A stretch of DNA of 64,000 bases, taken from Phytohabitans suffuscus (GTDB taxonomy: Bacteria; Actinomycetota; Actinomycetes; Mycobacteriales; Micromonosporaceae). Made by a program: the position numbers and the translations under genes. Below the pieces are notes generated by a model. That model searched no databases and was not told the origin of the DNA. It saw nothing but the letters and a program-made list of their open reading frames with translations. Positions 54,589 to 63,867 of the stretch are shown in pieces. Each line of letters starts with the position of its first letter. Within the stretch, counting starts at the first letter, position 1. Location: NCBI RefSeq assembly GCF_011764565.1, contig NZ_AP022871.1, positions 9,176,320 to 9,240,319 of the forward strand, written 5' to 3'.

Positions 54589-55969
54589 GTGAGACTTCTT
54601 GAACCACCCCTCAACTTCCGTCGTGCCAGCAGCGGGCCCTCGCTCGGTGGCCGTGGCGGGCGCGGTGTCCGCGCTCAGCGGCGCGCACGCGCGGGCGCCG
54701 TCGCCGTGCTCGCCGCCGCCTCACTGGTCCTGGCCGCGTGCGGAGCCGACTCCGACGACGGCGGCAGCGGCGACGGCAAGACCCTCAAGCTCTGGCACTA
54801 CGAGGGCGCGAACAGCGCGATGGGCGTCGCCTGGACCGAGGCCATCAAGCAGTTCGAGGCGTCGCACCCGGGCGTCAAGGTGCAGTTCGAGGAGAAGGGC
54901 TTCGAGCAGATCCGGCAGAACGCCGGGATGATCCTCAACTCGGACGAGGCCCCGACATCATGGAGTACAACAAGGGCAACGCGACGGCCGGCCTGCTGTC
55001 GAAGCAGGGGCTGCTCACCGACCTCACCGAGGAGGCGGGCAAGCGCGGCTGGGACAAGATCGGCCCCAGCCTGCAGACGACCTCGAAGTACGACGCCGAG
55101 GGCATCATGGGCGACGGCAGCTGGTACGGCGTCCCCAACTACGCCGAGTACGTGATGGTCTACTACAACAAGGACCTCTTCGCGAAGCACAAGGTGCAGG
55201 TGCCCACCACGCTCGCCGAGTTCGAGGCGGCGATGGACACGTTCACGAAGGCCGGCGTGACCCCGCTGTCGGTCGGCGGCGCGGAGTACCCGGCCCAGCA
55301 GATCCTCTACGAGCTCGCCCTCTCGAAGGCGAACCGCTCGTTCGTGGACAGCTTCCAGCTCTACAAGGGCAAGGTGGACTTCAAGGGCCCCGAGTTCACG
55401 TACGCCGCCACCACGTTCGCCGACTGGGTGAAGAAGGGGTACATCGCGAAGAACTCGGCCGGCATCAAAGCTGAGGACATGGGCGTCGCCTTCACCCAGG
55501 GCAAGTTCCCGATGGTCGTCTCCGGCAGCTGGTGGTACGGACGGTTCGTCGCCGAGGCGAAGTTCGAGTGGGGCACGTTCCTGTTCCCCGGCAACACGCT
55601 GCATCCTGGCAGCGGCGGCAACATCTGGGTCGTCCCAGGAACGCGAAGAACAAGACCCTCGCGTACGACTTCATCGACATCACCATGAAGCCGGAGATCC
55701 AGAACCTGCTCGGCAACTCCGGCGGCGTGCCCGTCCTCGCCGACCCGGCCGCGATCACCGACGCGAAGAGCAAGGAGCTCATCGACAACTTCAACAAGGT
55801 GACGTCGACGGACGGGCTGGCGTTCTACCCCGACTGGCCGGCGCCCGGCTACTACGACGTGCTCGTGGCCGGCACCCAGCACCTGATCAACGGGACGAAG
55901 AGCGCGGACGCGGTGCTCGACGAGATCGCCAAGCCGTACGACGACAACCTCACCAGCCTCGGCAAATGA
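54589..55969 (+). CDS. sugar ABC transporter substrate-binding lipoprotein (two apparent frameshifts)
   Basis: The GTG at 54589 follows GAGGAGGC. A signal peptide with lipobox LVLAACG precedes a mature protein of the extracellular solute-binding family 1: TLKLWHYEGANSAMGVAWTE, then DIMEYNKGNATAGLLSKQGL, NYAEYVMVYYNKDLF, FPMVVSGSWWYG and GNSGGVPVLADPAAITD. Single bases are missing near 54952 and 55635. Restored length is about 460 residues. Its stop overlaps the start of the first permease (ATGA). It should bind an oligosaccharide for import by the two permeases. Confidence 0.9.
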
Positions 55970-56858
55970 GATCCGGTCGGGGGTACGCCGCCTTCCTGAT
56001 CCCCGGCGCGCTCCTCTCGCTGGTGGTCGTCGTGGTGCCGCTGGTGATGAACGTGGGCATCAGCTTCACCCGGTGGCAGGGGGTGGGTACCCCGAGTGGA
56101 TCGGGCTGGACAACTACACGCGGTTGCTGGAGGACGACAACTTCTGGGCGTCCTTCCGCAACATCATCTTCCTGATCGTGGCGATGGCGGTGGTCCCGAC
56201 GCTGATCGGCCTGGTCCTCGCCGCGGTGCTCTTCGACTACGTGGCCAAGGCGATCGGCCCGCGCACCGCCAGCGCGCTGCGCTCCGGCTTCTACCTTCCG
56301 CAGGTACTGCCCGTCGCGGTGACGGGAATCGTGTGGGGCTGGATCCTCAACCCCAGCTTCGGCGCGCTCAACGCGATCCTCACGAGCGCGCAACTTGACG
56401 GTCTCGCCAAGAACTGGCTGGGTGACCCCGCCTACGCCCTCTACAGCGTGATGGTCGTCATGATCTGGTTCCAGGTCGGCTACCCGGTCGTGATGTTCAT
56501 GTCCGGGCTGCAGCGGGTCGACCCGGAGCTGTACGAGGCGGCCTCGATCGACGGGGCCGGGTGGTGGCGGCGCTTCACCCGCATCGCCGTCCACCAGATC
56601 AAACCCGAGATCTACGTGGTGCTCGTGACCACCACCATCGCCGCGCTGAAGATCTTCGGCCAGATCTACGTGCTCACCCGCGGCGGACCCGGCAACGCCA
56701 CGCTCGTGCCGTCGTACTTCGCGTACCAGAACTTCTTCGAGAAGGCCCAGGTCGGCTACGGCTCGGCGATCGCCACCGTGCTGGCGCTCATCATCGTCGT
56801 GCTGTCGGTGGTGTTCCTGCGCATCCAGGCCCGCGACGAGCGAAGGGACCTGGCGTGA
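55966..56858 (+). CDS. sugar ABC transporter permease, MalF type (one apparent frameshift)
   Basis: It begins MRSGRGYAAFLIPGALLSLV, overlapping the binding-protein stop by four bases. One G is missing near 56087, between FTRWQGVG and YPEWIGLDNYTRLLEDD. Six helices follow, with the EAA loop YEAASIDGAGWWRRFTRIAV for contact with the ATPase. Restored length is about 297 residues. The ATPase is not encoded here, so a shared MsiK-type ATPase elsewhere is likely. Confidence 0.92.
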
Positions 56859-57679
56859 CGAGCCGCGCGCTGCGGCCGGCGGTGCTGGCCACCCTGACGG
56901 TCCTGGTGCTCCTGGTGCTGTCACCGTTCGCGCTGGTGGCGGTCAACGCCGTCAAGAGCCCCGACGAGTACGCCACGGACGGGCCGCTCTCCCTCCCGGA
57001 CAGCCTGTACCTCAAGGGGATCGCCGACTTCTGGATCCGGGTCGACTTCGGCGAGAAGCTCTTCAACAGCTTCGTCATCGCCTTCTCCGTCGCGGTGCTG
57101 GCGGTCGTCGTCTCGGTGCTCAACGCGTACGCGCTCGGCATCGGCCGGGTCCGCGGCCGCTCCGCCTTCCTGGTCTTCTTCCTGCTGGCCAACCTCCTGC
57201 CCCAGGAGGCGCTGGTCTACCCGCTCTACTACCTGTCCAAAGAGGTCGGTCTCTACAACACGCAGCTCGCGATCGTCATCATCTTCACCGCGATCCAGAG
57301 CGCCTTCGGCACGTACCTGCTCTCCTCCGTCTTCGCCACCTTCCCGCGCGAGATGCTCGAGGCGGCCGCGATCGACGGCGCCGGCAAGGTGCGGACACTG
57401 TGGAGGGTCGTGGTGCCGATCAGCTGGCCGAGCCTGTCCGTGCTGTTCACGTTCTTCTTCATCTGGACCTGGAACGAGTTCTTCCTGCCCCTGGTCTTCC
57501 TCATCTCGAACGACAAGCAGACCGTGCCGGTGGCGCTCGGCGTCCTGCAGGGCGACCGGCTGATGGACGCCACCACGACGAGCGCCTCGGCGCTACTCGG
57601 CATCCTGCCCGCGATCCTGTTCTTCCTCATCTTCCAGCGGACCCTGTCCCGGGGCGTCATGTCCGGGGCCATCAAGTAA
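56855..57679 (+). CDS. sugar ABC transporter permease, MalG type
   Basis: The 274-residue protein starts at a GTG that overlaps the previous stop by four bases (GTGA). Six helices and the EAA loop LEAAAIDGAGKVRTLWRVVV are intact. It pairs with the MalF-type permease. The GH31 gene follows 14 bases after its stop. Confidence 0.94.
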   Translation: MTSRALRPAVLATLTVLVLLVLSPFALVAVNAVKSPDEYATDGPLSLPDSLYLKGIADFWIRVDFGEKLFNSFVIAFSVAVLAVVVSVLNAYALGIGRVRGRSAFLVFFLLANLLPQEALVYPLYYLSKEVGLYNTQLAIVIIFTAIQSAFGTYLLSSVFATFPREMLEAAAIDGAGKVRTLWRVVVPISWPSLSVLFTFFFIWTWNEFFLPLVFLISNDKQTVPVALGVLQGDRLMDATTTSASALLGILPAILFFLIFQRTLSRGVMSGAIK

Positions 57680-57693
57680 ACCGGAGTGTCGCC

Positions 57694-59931
57694 TTGAAGT
57701 TCTCCGACGGCTACTGGCACATGCGCGAGGGCGTCCACCCCCTGTACCCCGCGCAGGTGCACGACCACACCACCGACCGCGACTCGCTCACGGTGTACGC
57801 CCCGACGAAACGGCTGGAGCACCGCGGCGACACGCTCAACCGTCCACTGGTGACGGTGCGGGCCGAGTCGCCGATGCCGGACGTCATCGGCGTCACCGTC
57901 TCGCACCTGGCCGGCGGGGTGTCCCGCGGCCCGTCCTTCGCGCTGTCCACGGTGGAGGGCGCCGCCACGGTCGACGGGCTCACGCTCACCTCCGGGGCGC
58001 TGTCGGTGCGCTTCCAGCGGGACCCGTGGCGGGTGGAGTTCCTGGCCGGCGGCGTGGTGCTCACCTCCAGCGGGTACAAGGCGATGGCGCTCATCGAGGA
58101 CGCCGGCCGCCACTACGTGCGCGAGCAGCTGGCGCTCGGCGTGGGCGCGTGCGTGTACGGGCTCGGTGAGCGCTTCGGCGCGTTCGTCAAGAACGGCCAG
58201 ACCGTCGACATCTGGAACGCGGACGGCGGCACCAGCAGCGAGCAGGCGTACAAGAACGTGCCCTTCTTCCTCACCAACGCGGGCTACGGCGTCTTCGTCG
58301 ACCATCCCGGCCTCGTCTCGTACGAGGTGGGCTCGGAGGCGGTGTCGCTGGTGCAGTTCAGTGTGGAGGGCCAGTCGCTGCGGTACTTCGTCGTGTACGG
58401 GCCGACGCCGAAGGAGATCCTGCGCAAGTACACGGCGCTGACCGGCCGCCCCGCCCTGCCGCCGCCGTGGTCGTTCGGGCTGTGGCTGACGACGTCGTTC
58501 ACGACCTCGTACGACGAGCGGACCGTCACGTCGTTCGTGGACGGCATGGCCGCGCGCGACCTGCCGCTGTCGGTGTTCCACTTCGACACGTTCTGGATGC
58601 GCGAGTTCCACTGGTGCGACTTCGAGTGGGACCCCCGCACGTTCCCCGACCCGCGGGGCATGCTCAAGCGGCTGCGCGAGCGGGGTCTGCGGATCAGCCT
58701 GTGGATAAACCCGTACATCGCGCAGCGCTCGGCCCTGTTCGCCGAGGGCGCGGCGGCCGGCTTCCTGGTGCGCGGGGCGGACGGCGGGGTGTGGCAGACC
58801 GACATGTGGCAGGCCGGGATGGGCCTGGTCGACTTCACCAACCCGGCCGCCCGCCGGTGGTATGCCGACAAGCTGCGCGCCCAGCTCGACCTCGGCGTCG
58901 ACTGCTTCAAGTCGGACTTCGGCGAGCGCGTACCCACCGACGTGGTGTGGCACGACGGCTCCGACCCCGAGCGGATGCACAACTACTACACCCACCTGTA
59001 CAACGAGACGGTCTTCGACCTGCTGCGCGAGCACCGCGGCGAGGCCGAGGCGGTGCTGTTCGCCCGCTCGGCGACGGCCGGCGGGCAGAAGTTCCCGGTG
59101 CACTGGGGCGGCGACAGCGAGTCCACACTGGAGTCGATGGCCGAGAGCCTGCGCGGCGGGCTGTCGCTGGCCATGTCCGGCTTCGGCTTCTGGAGCCACG
59201 ACATCGGCGGGTTCGAGGGCCGCCCCGACCCGGCCGTCTTCAAGCGGTGGATCCCGTTCGGGCTGCTCAGCTCGCACAGCCGCCTGCACGGCAACCAGAG
59301 CTACCGGGTGCCGTGGCTCTTCGACGAGGAGGCCGTCGACGTGCTGAGGGCGTTCACCCGCCTGAAGAACCGCCTGATGCCCTACCTCTTCGCGGCCGCG
59401 GTCACCGCCCACCGCGAGGGCGTGCCGGTCATGCGTCCGATGGTCGCCGAGTTTCCGGACGACCCCGCCTGCACCCACCTGGACCGCCAGTACATGCTCG
59501 GCGACAACCTGATGGTGGCCCCAGTTTTCTCCGCCTCGGGCGAGACCACGTACTACGTGCCGGCCGGGCGGTGGACGCACCTGCTGACCGGCGAGGTCGT
59601 GGAAGGCCCGCGATGGGTGCGCGAGGTGTGCGGCTTCGAGATGGTGCCGGTGTACGCGCGGCCCGGGACGGTGCTGGCCTGGGGCGCCCGCGAGGACCGC
59701 CCGGACTACGACTACGCCGATGGGGTGACGCTGCGCCTGTTCGAGGTGGATGTCGAGACGACCGTCGAGATCCCGGGGCCGGACGGGGGCACGGTGGCGA
59801 GCTTCACGGTGGGCCCCGACCCGCTCCAGGTCCGCCGCACCGGCCCGGCCGCACCGTGGCACGTCCAGCTCGCCGGGCGGCCGGCCGCCGACCTCCCCGC
59901 CGGGACGCCGGAGTGGACCGCGACACCCTGA
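57694..59931 (+). CDS. GH31 alpha-xylosidase (YicI type)
   Basis: The 745-residue protein starts at a TTG with GGAG eight bases ahead. The N-terminal sandwich has CVYGLGERFGAFVKNGQTVD, and the catalytic barrel has VFHFDTFWMREFHWCDFEWD, nucleophile Asp in CFKSDFGERVPTD (about D408) and acid Asp in VHWGGDSEST (about D474). The KSDFGER signature is that of alpha-xylosidases rather than alpha-glucosidases. It has no signal peptide, so it acts in the cytoplasm on oligosaccharides brought in by the ABC importer, releasing xylose from isoprimeverose-type units of xyloglucan. It is the last gene of the operon. Confidence 0.93.
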   Translation: MKFSDGYWHMREGVHPLYPAQVHDHTTDRDSLTVYAPTKRLEHRGDTLNRPLVTVRAESPMPDVIGVTVSHLAGGVSRGPSFALSTVEGAATVDGLTLTSGALSVRFQRDPWRVEFLAGGVVLTSSGYKAMALIEDAGRHYVREQLALGVGACVYGLGERFGAFVKNGQTVDIWNADGGTSSEQAYKNVPFFLTNAGYGVFVDHPGLVSYEVGSEAVSLVQFSVEGQSLRYFVVYGPTPKEILRKYTALTGRPALPPPWSFGLWLTTSFTTSYDERTVTSFVDGMAARDLPLSVFHFDTFWMREFHWCDFEWDPRTFPDPRGMLKRLRERGLRISLWINPYIAQRSALFAEGAAAGFLVRGADGGVWQTDMWQAGMGLVDFTNPAARRWYADKLRAQLDLGVDCFKSDFGERVPTDVVWHDGSDPERMHNYYTHLYNETVFDLLREHRGEAEAVLFARSATAGGQKFPVHWGGDSESTLESMAESLRGGLSLAMSGFGFWSHDIGGFEGRPDPAVFKRWIPFGLLSSHSRLHGNQSYRVPWLFDEEAVDVLRAFTRLKNRLMPYLFAAAVTAHREGVPVMRPMVAEFPDDPACTHLDRQYMLGDNLMVAPVFSASGETTYYVPAGRWTHLLTGEVVEGPRWVREVCGFEMVPVYARPGTVLAWGAREDRPDYDYADGVTLRLFEVDVETTVEIPGPDGGTVASFTVGPDPLQVRRTGPAAPWHVQLAGRPAADLPAGTPEWTATP

Positions 59932-59959
59932 CCCCAGCTCACCGGCCCAACCACCACAC

Positions 59960-60262
59960 CCGCGAAACCGCCCAGCCCGACAGCCCAACCACCAGCCCGA
60001 CAGCCCAACCGCCGCACCCGTGAGAACGGCCCAACCACCACAGACGCGGATGGCCCAGCCGCCACGCGCAGACGGCCCGGCCCCACAGCACAGCCACCGC
60101 GCCCGCCCAAGGCTCGACCGCACAGCCCAACCACCGCGCCCACGCAAGGCCCGACCGCACAGCCCAACCACCGCGCCCACGCAAGGCCCGGCCCCACAGC
60201 CCAACCACCGCGCCACGCAAGGCCCGACCGCACAGCCCAACCACCACCGCGCCCCGCGGAGG
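59960..60262. repeat. tandem repeats after the GH31 gene
   Basis: Two copies of a 19-bp unit (CAGCCCGACAGCCCAACCAC, ~59.96-60.01 kb) are followed by degenerate copies and then four copies of a 36-37 bp unit beginning AAGGCCCGACCGCACAGCCC at 60109, 60146, 60183 and 60219. All share ACAGCCCAACCACC. No gene is supported here. Confidence 0.85.
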
Positions 60263-60314
60263 GTCCAGCCCGACAGCCAGCTACCAGGCCCGTACGGCCG
60301 CCTTACGTTCCTCG

Positions 60315-60812
60315 ATGGTGCCCGACCCGGCGCTTGTCCTGTGGCTCGACGGCCACCGCAACACCCGCGCGGCGCCCGACGAAACCTCGCCCGCGAGCTG
60401 ATGGAGCTCTTCACGCTCGGGCCCGGCCACTACACCGAAGGCCGACGTGAAGGCCGGCGCGCGGGCGCTCACCGGCTGGACCGTCGACCGCGCCACGGGT
60501 ACGGCGGCCTTCGTGCCCCGGCGGCACGACCCCGGAGCCGCGGACCATCCTGGGCGAGACGGCGGCGTTCGACGCGCGGTCGCTGGTGGCGCTGCTGTGC
60601 CGGCAGCCGGCGGCGCGCACGTTTCGTGGCGGGGCGGCTGTGGCAGCGCTTCGCCAGCGAGGCGGTGCCGCCGCCGGCGGACCTGTCCGGCACGGCCGCC
60701 GTACCGCCGCTGCGGGCCGCCTTCACCCACCCCGGCCTTCACCCACCCCGCCTTCGCGCGGACCGCCTTCACGCGGACCGTCGGGCAGCACGTGAAGGAG
60801 CCGGTGGACTGA
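60315..60812 (+). pseudogene. remnant of a DUF1800 protein
   Basis: Plus-strand frames give MVPDPALVLWLDGHRNTRAA, NLARELMELFTLGPGHYTEG, DVKAGARALTGWTVDRATG, TILGETAAFDARSLVALLCR and GRLWQRFASEAVPPPADLSG. These are in the order of DUF1800 proteins (ENYARELLELFTLGVG, ARALTGW), usually about 450 residues and paired with a DUF1501 gene. The N-terminal third is absent and frames change several times. Confidence 0.75.
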
Positions 60813-60819
60813 GCCGGCG

Positions 60820-61878
60820 CTACAGGCGCAGGCTGCCGCCGCCGTACAGCGCCAGCAGGTCCCGCGCCTCCGCCGCCACCTCGTCGCGCTCGCCCCTGCT
60901 CAGCGGGCGGAGCGGGTCGACGCCCAGCACCCCGCCGGTGAGCGTCCAGGTCGCCGAGACCCGGCCGTCGACCAGCACGAACCGCGCGCCGGCCACGCTC
61001 AGCCCCCGGTGCTCCTTGTCGATGATCCGGCCGCGGTCGTCGAAGCCGAGCACCACGTTGTCGAACGCGGGCAGGAAGCGCACCGGCGCGGGCGTACCGG
61101 GGTCGGGCAGCTCGCCGTCGGGCACGTCGAACAGCTCGCGCCGGCGTTCGTCGCGGAAGACCCGCAGCCGCAGGCGCAGGCGGGTGACCGACTCGCGCAG
61201 GCCGCTCAGGCCCGACCAGGCGCGGATGTCGGCGCTGGCGGCCGGCCCGTACGCGGCCAGGTAGCGCAGCACCAGCCCGTCGACCGCCTCGGGCGTGTCC
61301 GGTACCGGAGGCTGGCCCAGCCACCGCTCGACGGTGGTGTTGCGCGCGGCGCCCTTGCGCCCCCAGAGGCCGCGGGGTGGCACCTGGACCAGCGGCACCA
61401 GGCAGCTCAGCGCGTCGCCCAGGTCGCGGGCGGCCACGCCGGGCCAGCGGCCGGCGATCTCGCGGGCGACCTCGGTGAGCATGCGCGGCTCGCCCTCGAA
61501 GAGCGGGCGGCCGGCGGCGGCCAGCTCGGCCAGGTCGACGCCGGGCAGGTTGCGCCGCAGCGTCGCCCACATGCGGGCCTCCAGCATCGGCTGGTGCACC
61601 GCCCGCAGGGCGAGGGCGTCACGGGCGGTGACCACGTGGAGGGTACGGCGCATCAGCAGCGTGCGGACGGCGGTGCGCTCCTCGATCAGCTTCGACAGCT
61701 CCAGCGGGTCGAACGCGGCCAGCCGGCTCCACAGCCCCACGTACGGCTCCTGCGGCTCCTGCGCCTGGAGCCCGACGAGGTGCTCCAGCGCGGCGTACGC
61801 GGTCAGCTCCTGACGGCGCAGCAGGAACTGGCGGGCGAGCAGCGCCCGGTTGAGCGCGCGGCCGTCGAGCGTGATCAT
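60820..61878 (-). CDS. winged-helix DNA-binding-domain protein (AlkZ/YcaQ-like)
   Basis: The 352-residue protein starts MITLDGRALNRALLARQFLL. It has AYAALEHLVGLQAQEPQEPYVGLW, RRTLHVVTARDALALR, and the C-terminal AFDNVVLGFDDRGRIID and GVLGVDPLRPLSRGERDEVA. This is the HTH_42 family, which includes DNA glycosylases that repair alkylated or cross-linked bases (AlkZ, YcaQ), although most members are uncharacterised. The ATG at 61878 is chosen by homology. It is divergent from an acetyltransferase. Confidence 0.88.
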   Translation of the reverse strand: MITLDGRALNRALLARQFLLRRQELTAYAALEHLVGLQAQEPQEPYVGLWSRLAAFDPLELSKLIEERTAVRTLLMRRTLHVVTARDALALRAVHQPMLEARMWATLRRNLPGVDLAELAAAGRPLFEGEPRMLTEVAREIAGRWPGVAARDLGDALSCLVPLVQVPPRGLWGRKGAARNTTVERWLGQPPVPDTPEAVDGLVLRYLAAYGPAASADIRAWSGLSGLRESVTRLRLRLRVFRDERRRELFDVPDGELPDPGTPAPVRFLPAFDNVVLGFDDRGRIIDKEHRGLSVAGARFVLVDGRVSATWTLTGGVLGVDPLRPLSRGERDEVAAEARDLLALYGGGSLRL

Positions 61879-61983
61879 GCGCGTCACCGTAGCTCCCGGG
61901 TCCGACAAGGCATCACGACGGCGCCGCCACCCCGGCAGGGGTGTGTTGATCGTGGAGCGGCCGCGCTCCGTAGGATCGTCGAA

Positions 61984-62535
61984 GTGTTCCGACCGAGCTT
62001 CCCGATCCACACTCGACGGCTGACGCTCCGCCCGTTCACGATGGGCGACCTGGACCCGGTCTGGGAGTACCAGCGGCTTCCCGAGGTCGCCGCCCACATG
62101 CTGTGGGAGCCCCGCGACGTCGTGGGGGTCAAGGTGGCGCTGGAGCGCATGGTCAGGGAGGACCGCCTGGCCAGCGAGGGCGACTGCCTCAGCCTCGCGG
62201 TCGTCGAGCGGGAGCGGGGGCTGCTGGTCGGCCAAGTCGAGCTCGTGTGGCTGAGCGAGCGGCACCGGCAGGGCGAGATCGGGTACGTGCTCGACCCGCG
62301 CCGCCAGGGCGCCGGCTACGCCACCGAGGCCGCCCGCGAGGTGCTGCGGCTCGGCTTCGAGGGGCTGCGCCTGCACCGGATCATCGGCCGCTGCTCCGCC
62401 GCCAACACCGCCTCGGCCGCCCTCCTGGAGCGCCTCGGCATGCGCCGCGAGGCCCACCTGCGGCAGAACTCCCTGGTCAAGAACGCCTGGCGGGACGAAT
62501 ACCTCTACGCGATGCTCCGCGCCGAATGGCCCTGA
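61984..62535 (+). CDS. GNAT acetyltransferase (RimJ/RimL type)
   Basis: The 183-residue protein starts MFRPSFPIHTRRLTLRPFTM. It has IGYVLDPRRQGAGYATEAAR (acetyl-CoA loop) and GRCSAANTASAALLERLGMR, typical of the Rim type. The GTG at 61984 is the first start before homology. It probably acetylates a protein N terminus or an amine-containing metabolite. It is divergent from the winged-helix gene. Confidence 0.9.
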   Translation: MFRPSFPIHTRRLTLRPFTMGDLDPVWEYQRLPEVAAHMLWEPRDVVGVKVALERMVREDRLASEGDCLSLAVVERERGLLVGQVELVWLSERHRQGEIGYVLDPRRQGAGYATEAAREVLRLGFEGLRLHRIIGRCSAANTASAALLERLGMRREAHLRQNSLVKNAWRDEYLYAMLRAEWP

Positions 62536-62562
62536 CCGCGCGGCCACCCACCCGGCAGATCA

Positions 62563-62643
62563 AAACCCAAGACGAAGATGCGAGCTACCGCGACGCCCGT
62601 CGTGGTCCCGACCGTTGCTCCCGCGGCCTCACCCTCCGCCGTC
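62563..62643 (+). repeat. dispersed repeat copy C
   Basis: AAACCCAAGACGAAGATG, GAGCTACCGCGACGCCCGTC, GTGGTCCCGACCGTTGCTCC and CGCGGCCTCACCCTCCGCCG match copy D (inverted, 63.87-63.95 kb) at nearly every position and copy B in part. Confidence 0.85.
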
Positions 62644-62762
62644 CACGACCCCAACCCACGCGGCCCGCACGGCCGCTAGCAGTACTGCTTCCCGATAGAT
62701 CACGCCGGGCGACGCTTTCTGCTGGCTTCTCCGCTTGCCGCGCAGTCGGGGACCGGTTTCAG

Positions 62763-62973
62763 CGGATCGTGGTACGGATCCGCCCCCTGGAGTCTTCTTC
62801 TTGGTTGGCGGGCGCTCGCCCGCAATACCCCCATCGAGCGACACGCCAACTCGCAGAAACCCCAGCTCGGGCGGCGCAGGCAGGCTTCGCGGTCCTCCAA
62901 ACCGGCGACTTGACGCAAGACTGCCAAGAACCAAGAAGAAGACTCCCTGGGGGCAGTTTCATACCACGATCCG
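62763..62973. repeat. long imperfect hairpin (about 50-bp arms)
   Basis: The left arm (62763-62812) and right arm (62922-62973) are near-perfect reverse complements, including an exact 18-base core GGAGTCTTCTTCTTGGTT (62789-62806 with 62929-62946). The outer ends match through CGGATCGTGGTA. The loop is about 109 bases. It looks like a palindromic miniature element and contains no gene. Confidence 0.85.
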
Positions 62974-63389
62974 CGACCAGGGACCGCACGGGCGAGGCGC
63001 GGGGATACCGTCGCCACCGAAATCGCCCGGTTTGTCACCGCCGATCAGTAGATCGTGGACACCCATCGCCCCTCCGGTACGCGACTCACGCCCACGATCA
63101 GCCGGAACCGATCCCTCGGGGCTCGCGACATGCGGATAAACCGGCGGAAACGGACCATCCGCACTGGCCACTGTGGACGGCCGATGCCTGAGGGGGCTCT
63201 TACGGCAGCCCTTGCTCTGCTTCCCCATGGTCCAGCCAACTGTCGTTGATCACGCTGCGCCGTGAAAGGCACACCCCCAGACCCTTGATCAACCGTGGCG
63301 CGGTGGCTGGACACCTCCTTCCGCTCAGGAAGACCTGTTTATGGCAGCCGGGTGCTTCCTATCGGCGGCAGAGCTGCGGCGCCGGGGCC

Positions 63390-63840
63390 CGGCGCACGGC
63401 CGTCTGGGCCGCGGCCGGCTCTCGGCGCACGGGCGAGCCTGGGCGCGCGGCCAGGACTCGGCACGCGGTCGAGCCTCGGGCACACCATCGGGTCTGGGCA
63501 CGGGCCGGGGGCTTGGCACGCGATCAGGGCCTGGCCGCGCGGACGGGACTTGGCACGCGGTCGAGCCTCGGACACACGATCACGTCTAGGCACGGCCAGG
63601 ACTGGGCACACGAACGGGCCTGGCCGCGCGGCCAGGACTCGGCACGCGGTCGAGCCTCGGGCACGATCATGCCTAGGCACGGCCAGGACTGGGCACGCGA
63701 ACGGTCCTGGGCACACCGCCGGGACTCGACAGCGGTCGAGCCTCGGGCACACGATCATGCCTAGGCACGGCCAGGACTGGGCACGCGATCGGGTCTGGGC
63801 ATGCCGCCGGGAGTCGGCACGCGGCGGGTCTGGGGGCGGC
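63390..63840. repeat. higher-order tandem repeat of ~88 bp
   Basis: The marker GATCATGCCTAGGCACGGCC (first copy GATCACGTCTAGGC) occurs at 63578, 63665 and 63753, 87-88 bases apart. Each unit also has GGCACGCGGTCGAGCCTCGG. Two more diverged copies extend to about 63390. The internal elements (CCAGGACTSGGCACGCG) repeat at about a quarter of that length. Confidence 0.85.
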
Positions 63841-63867
63841 GCCTGCCGCTGCGCGGTAGAGCTCTCG

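Noticed and set aside
62959..63228. 89-residue minus-strand ORF (MGKQSKGCRKSPLRHRPSTV)
   Set aside because: It has no recognisable motif, overlaps the long hairpin, and two other frames are equally open here.
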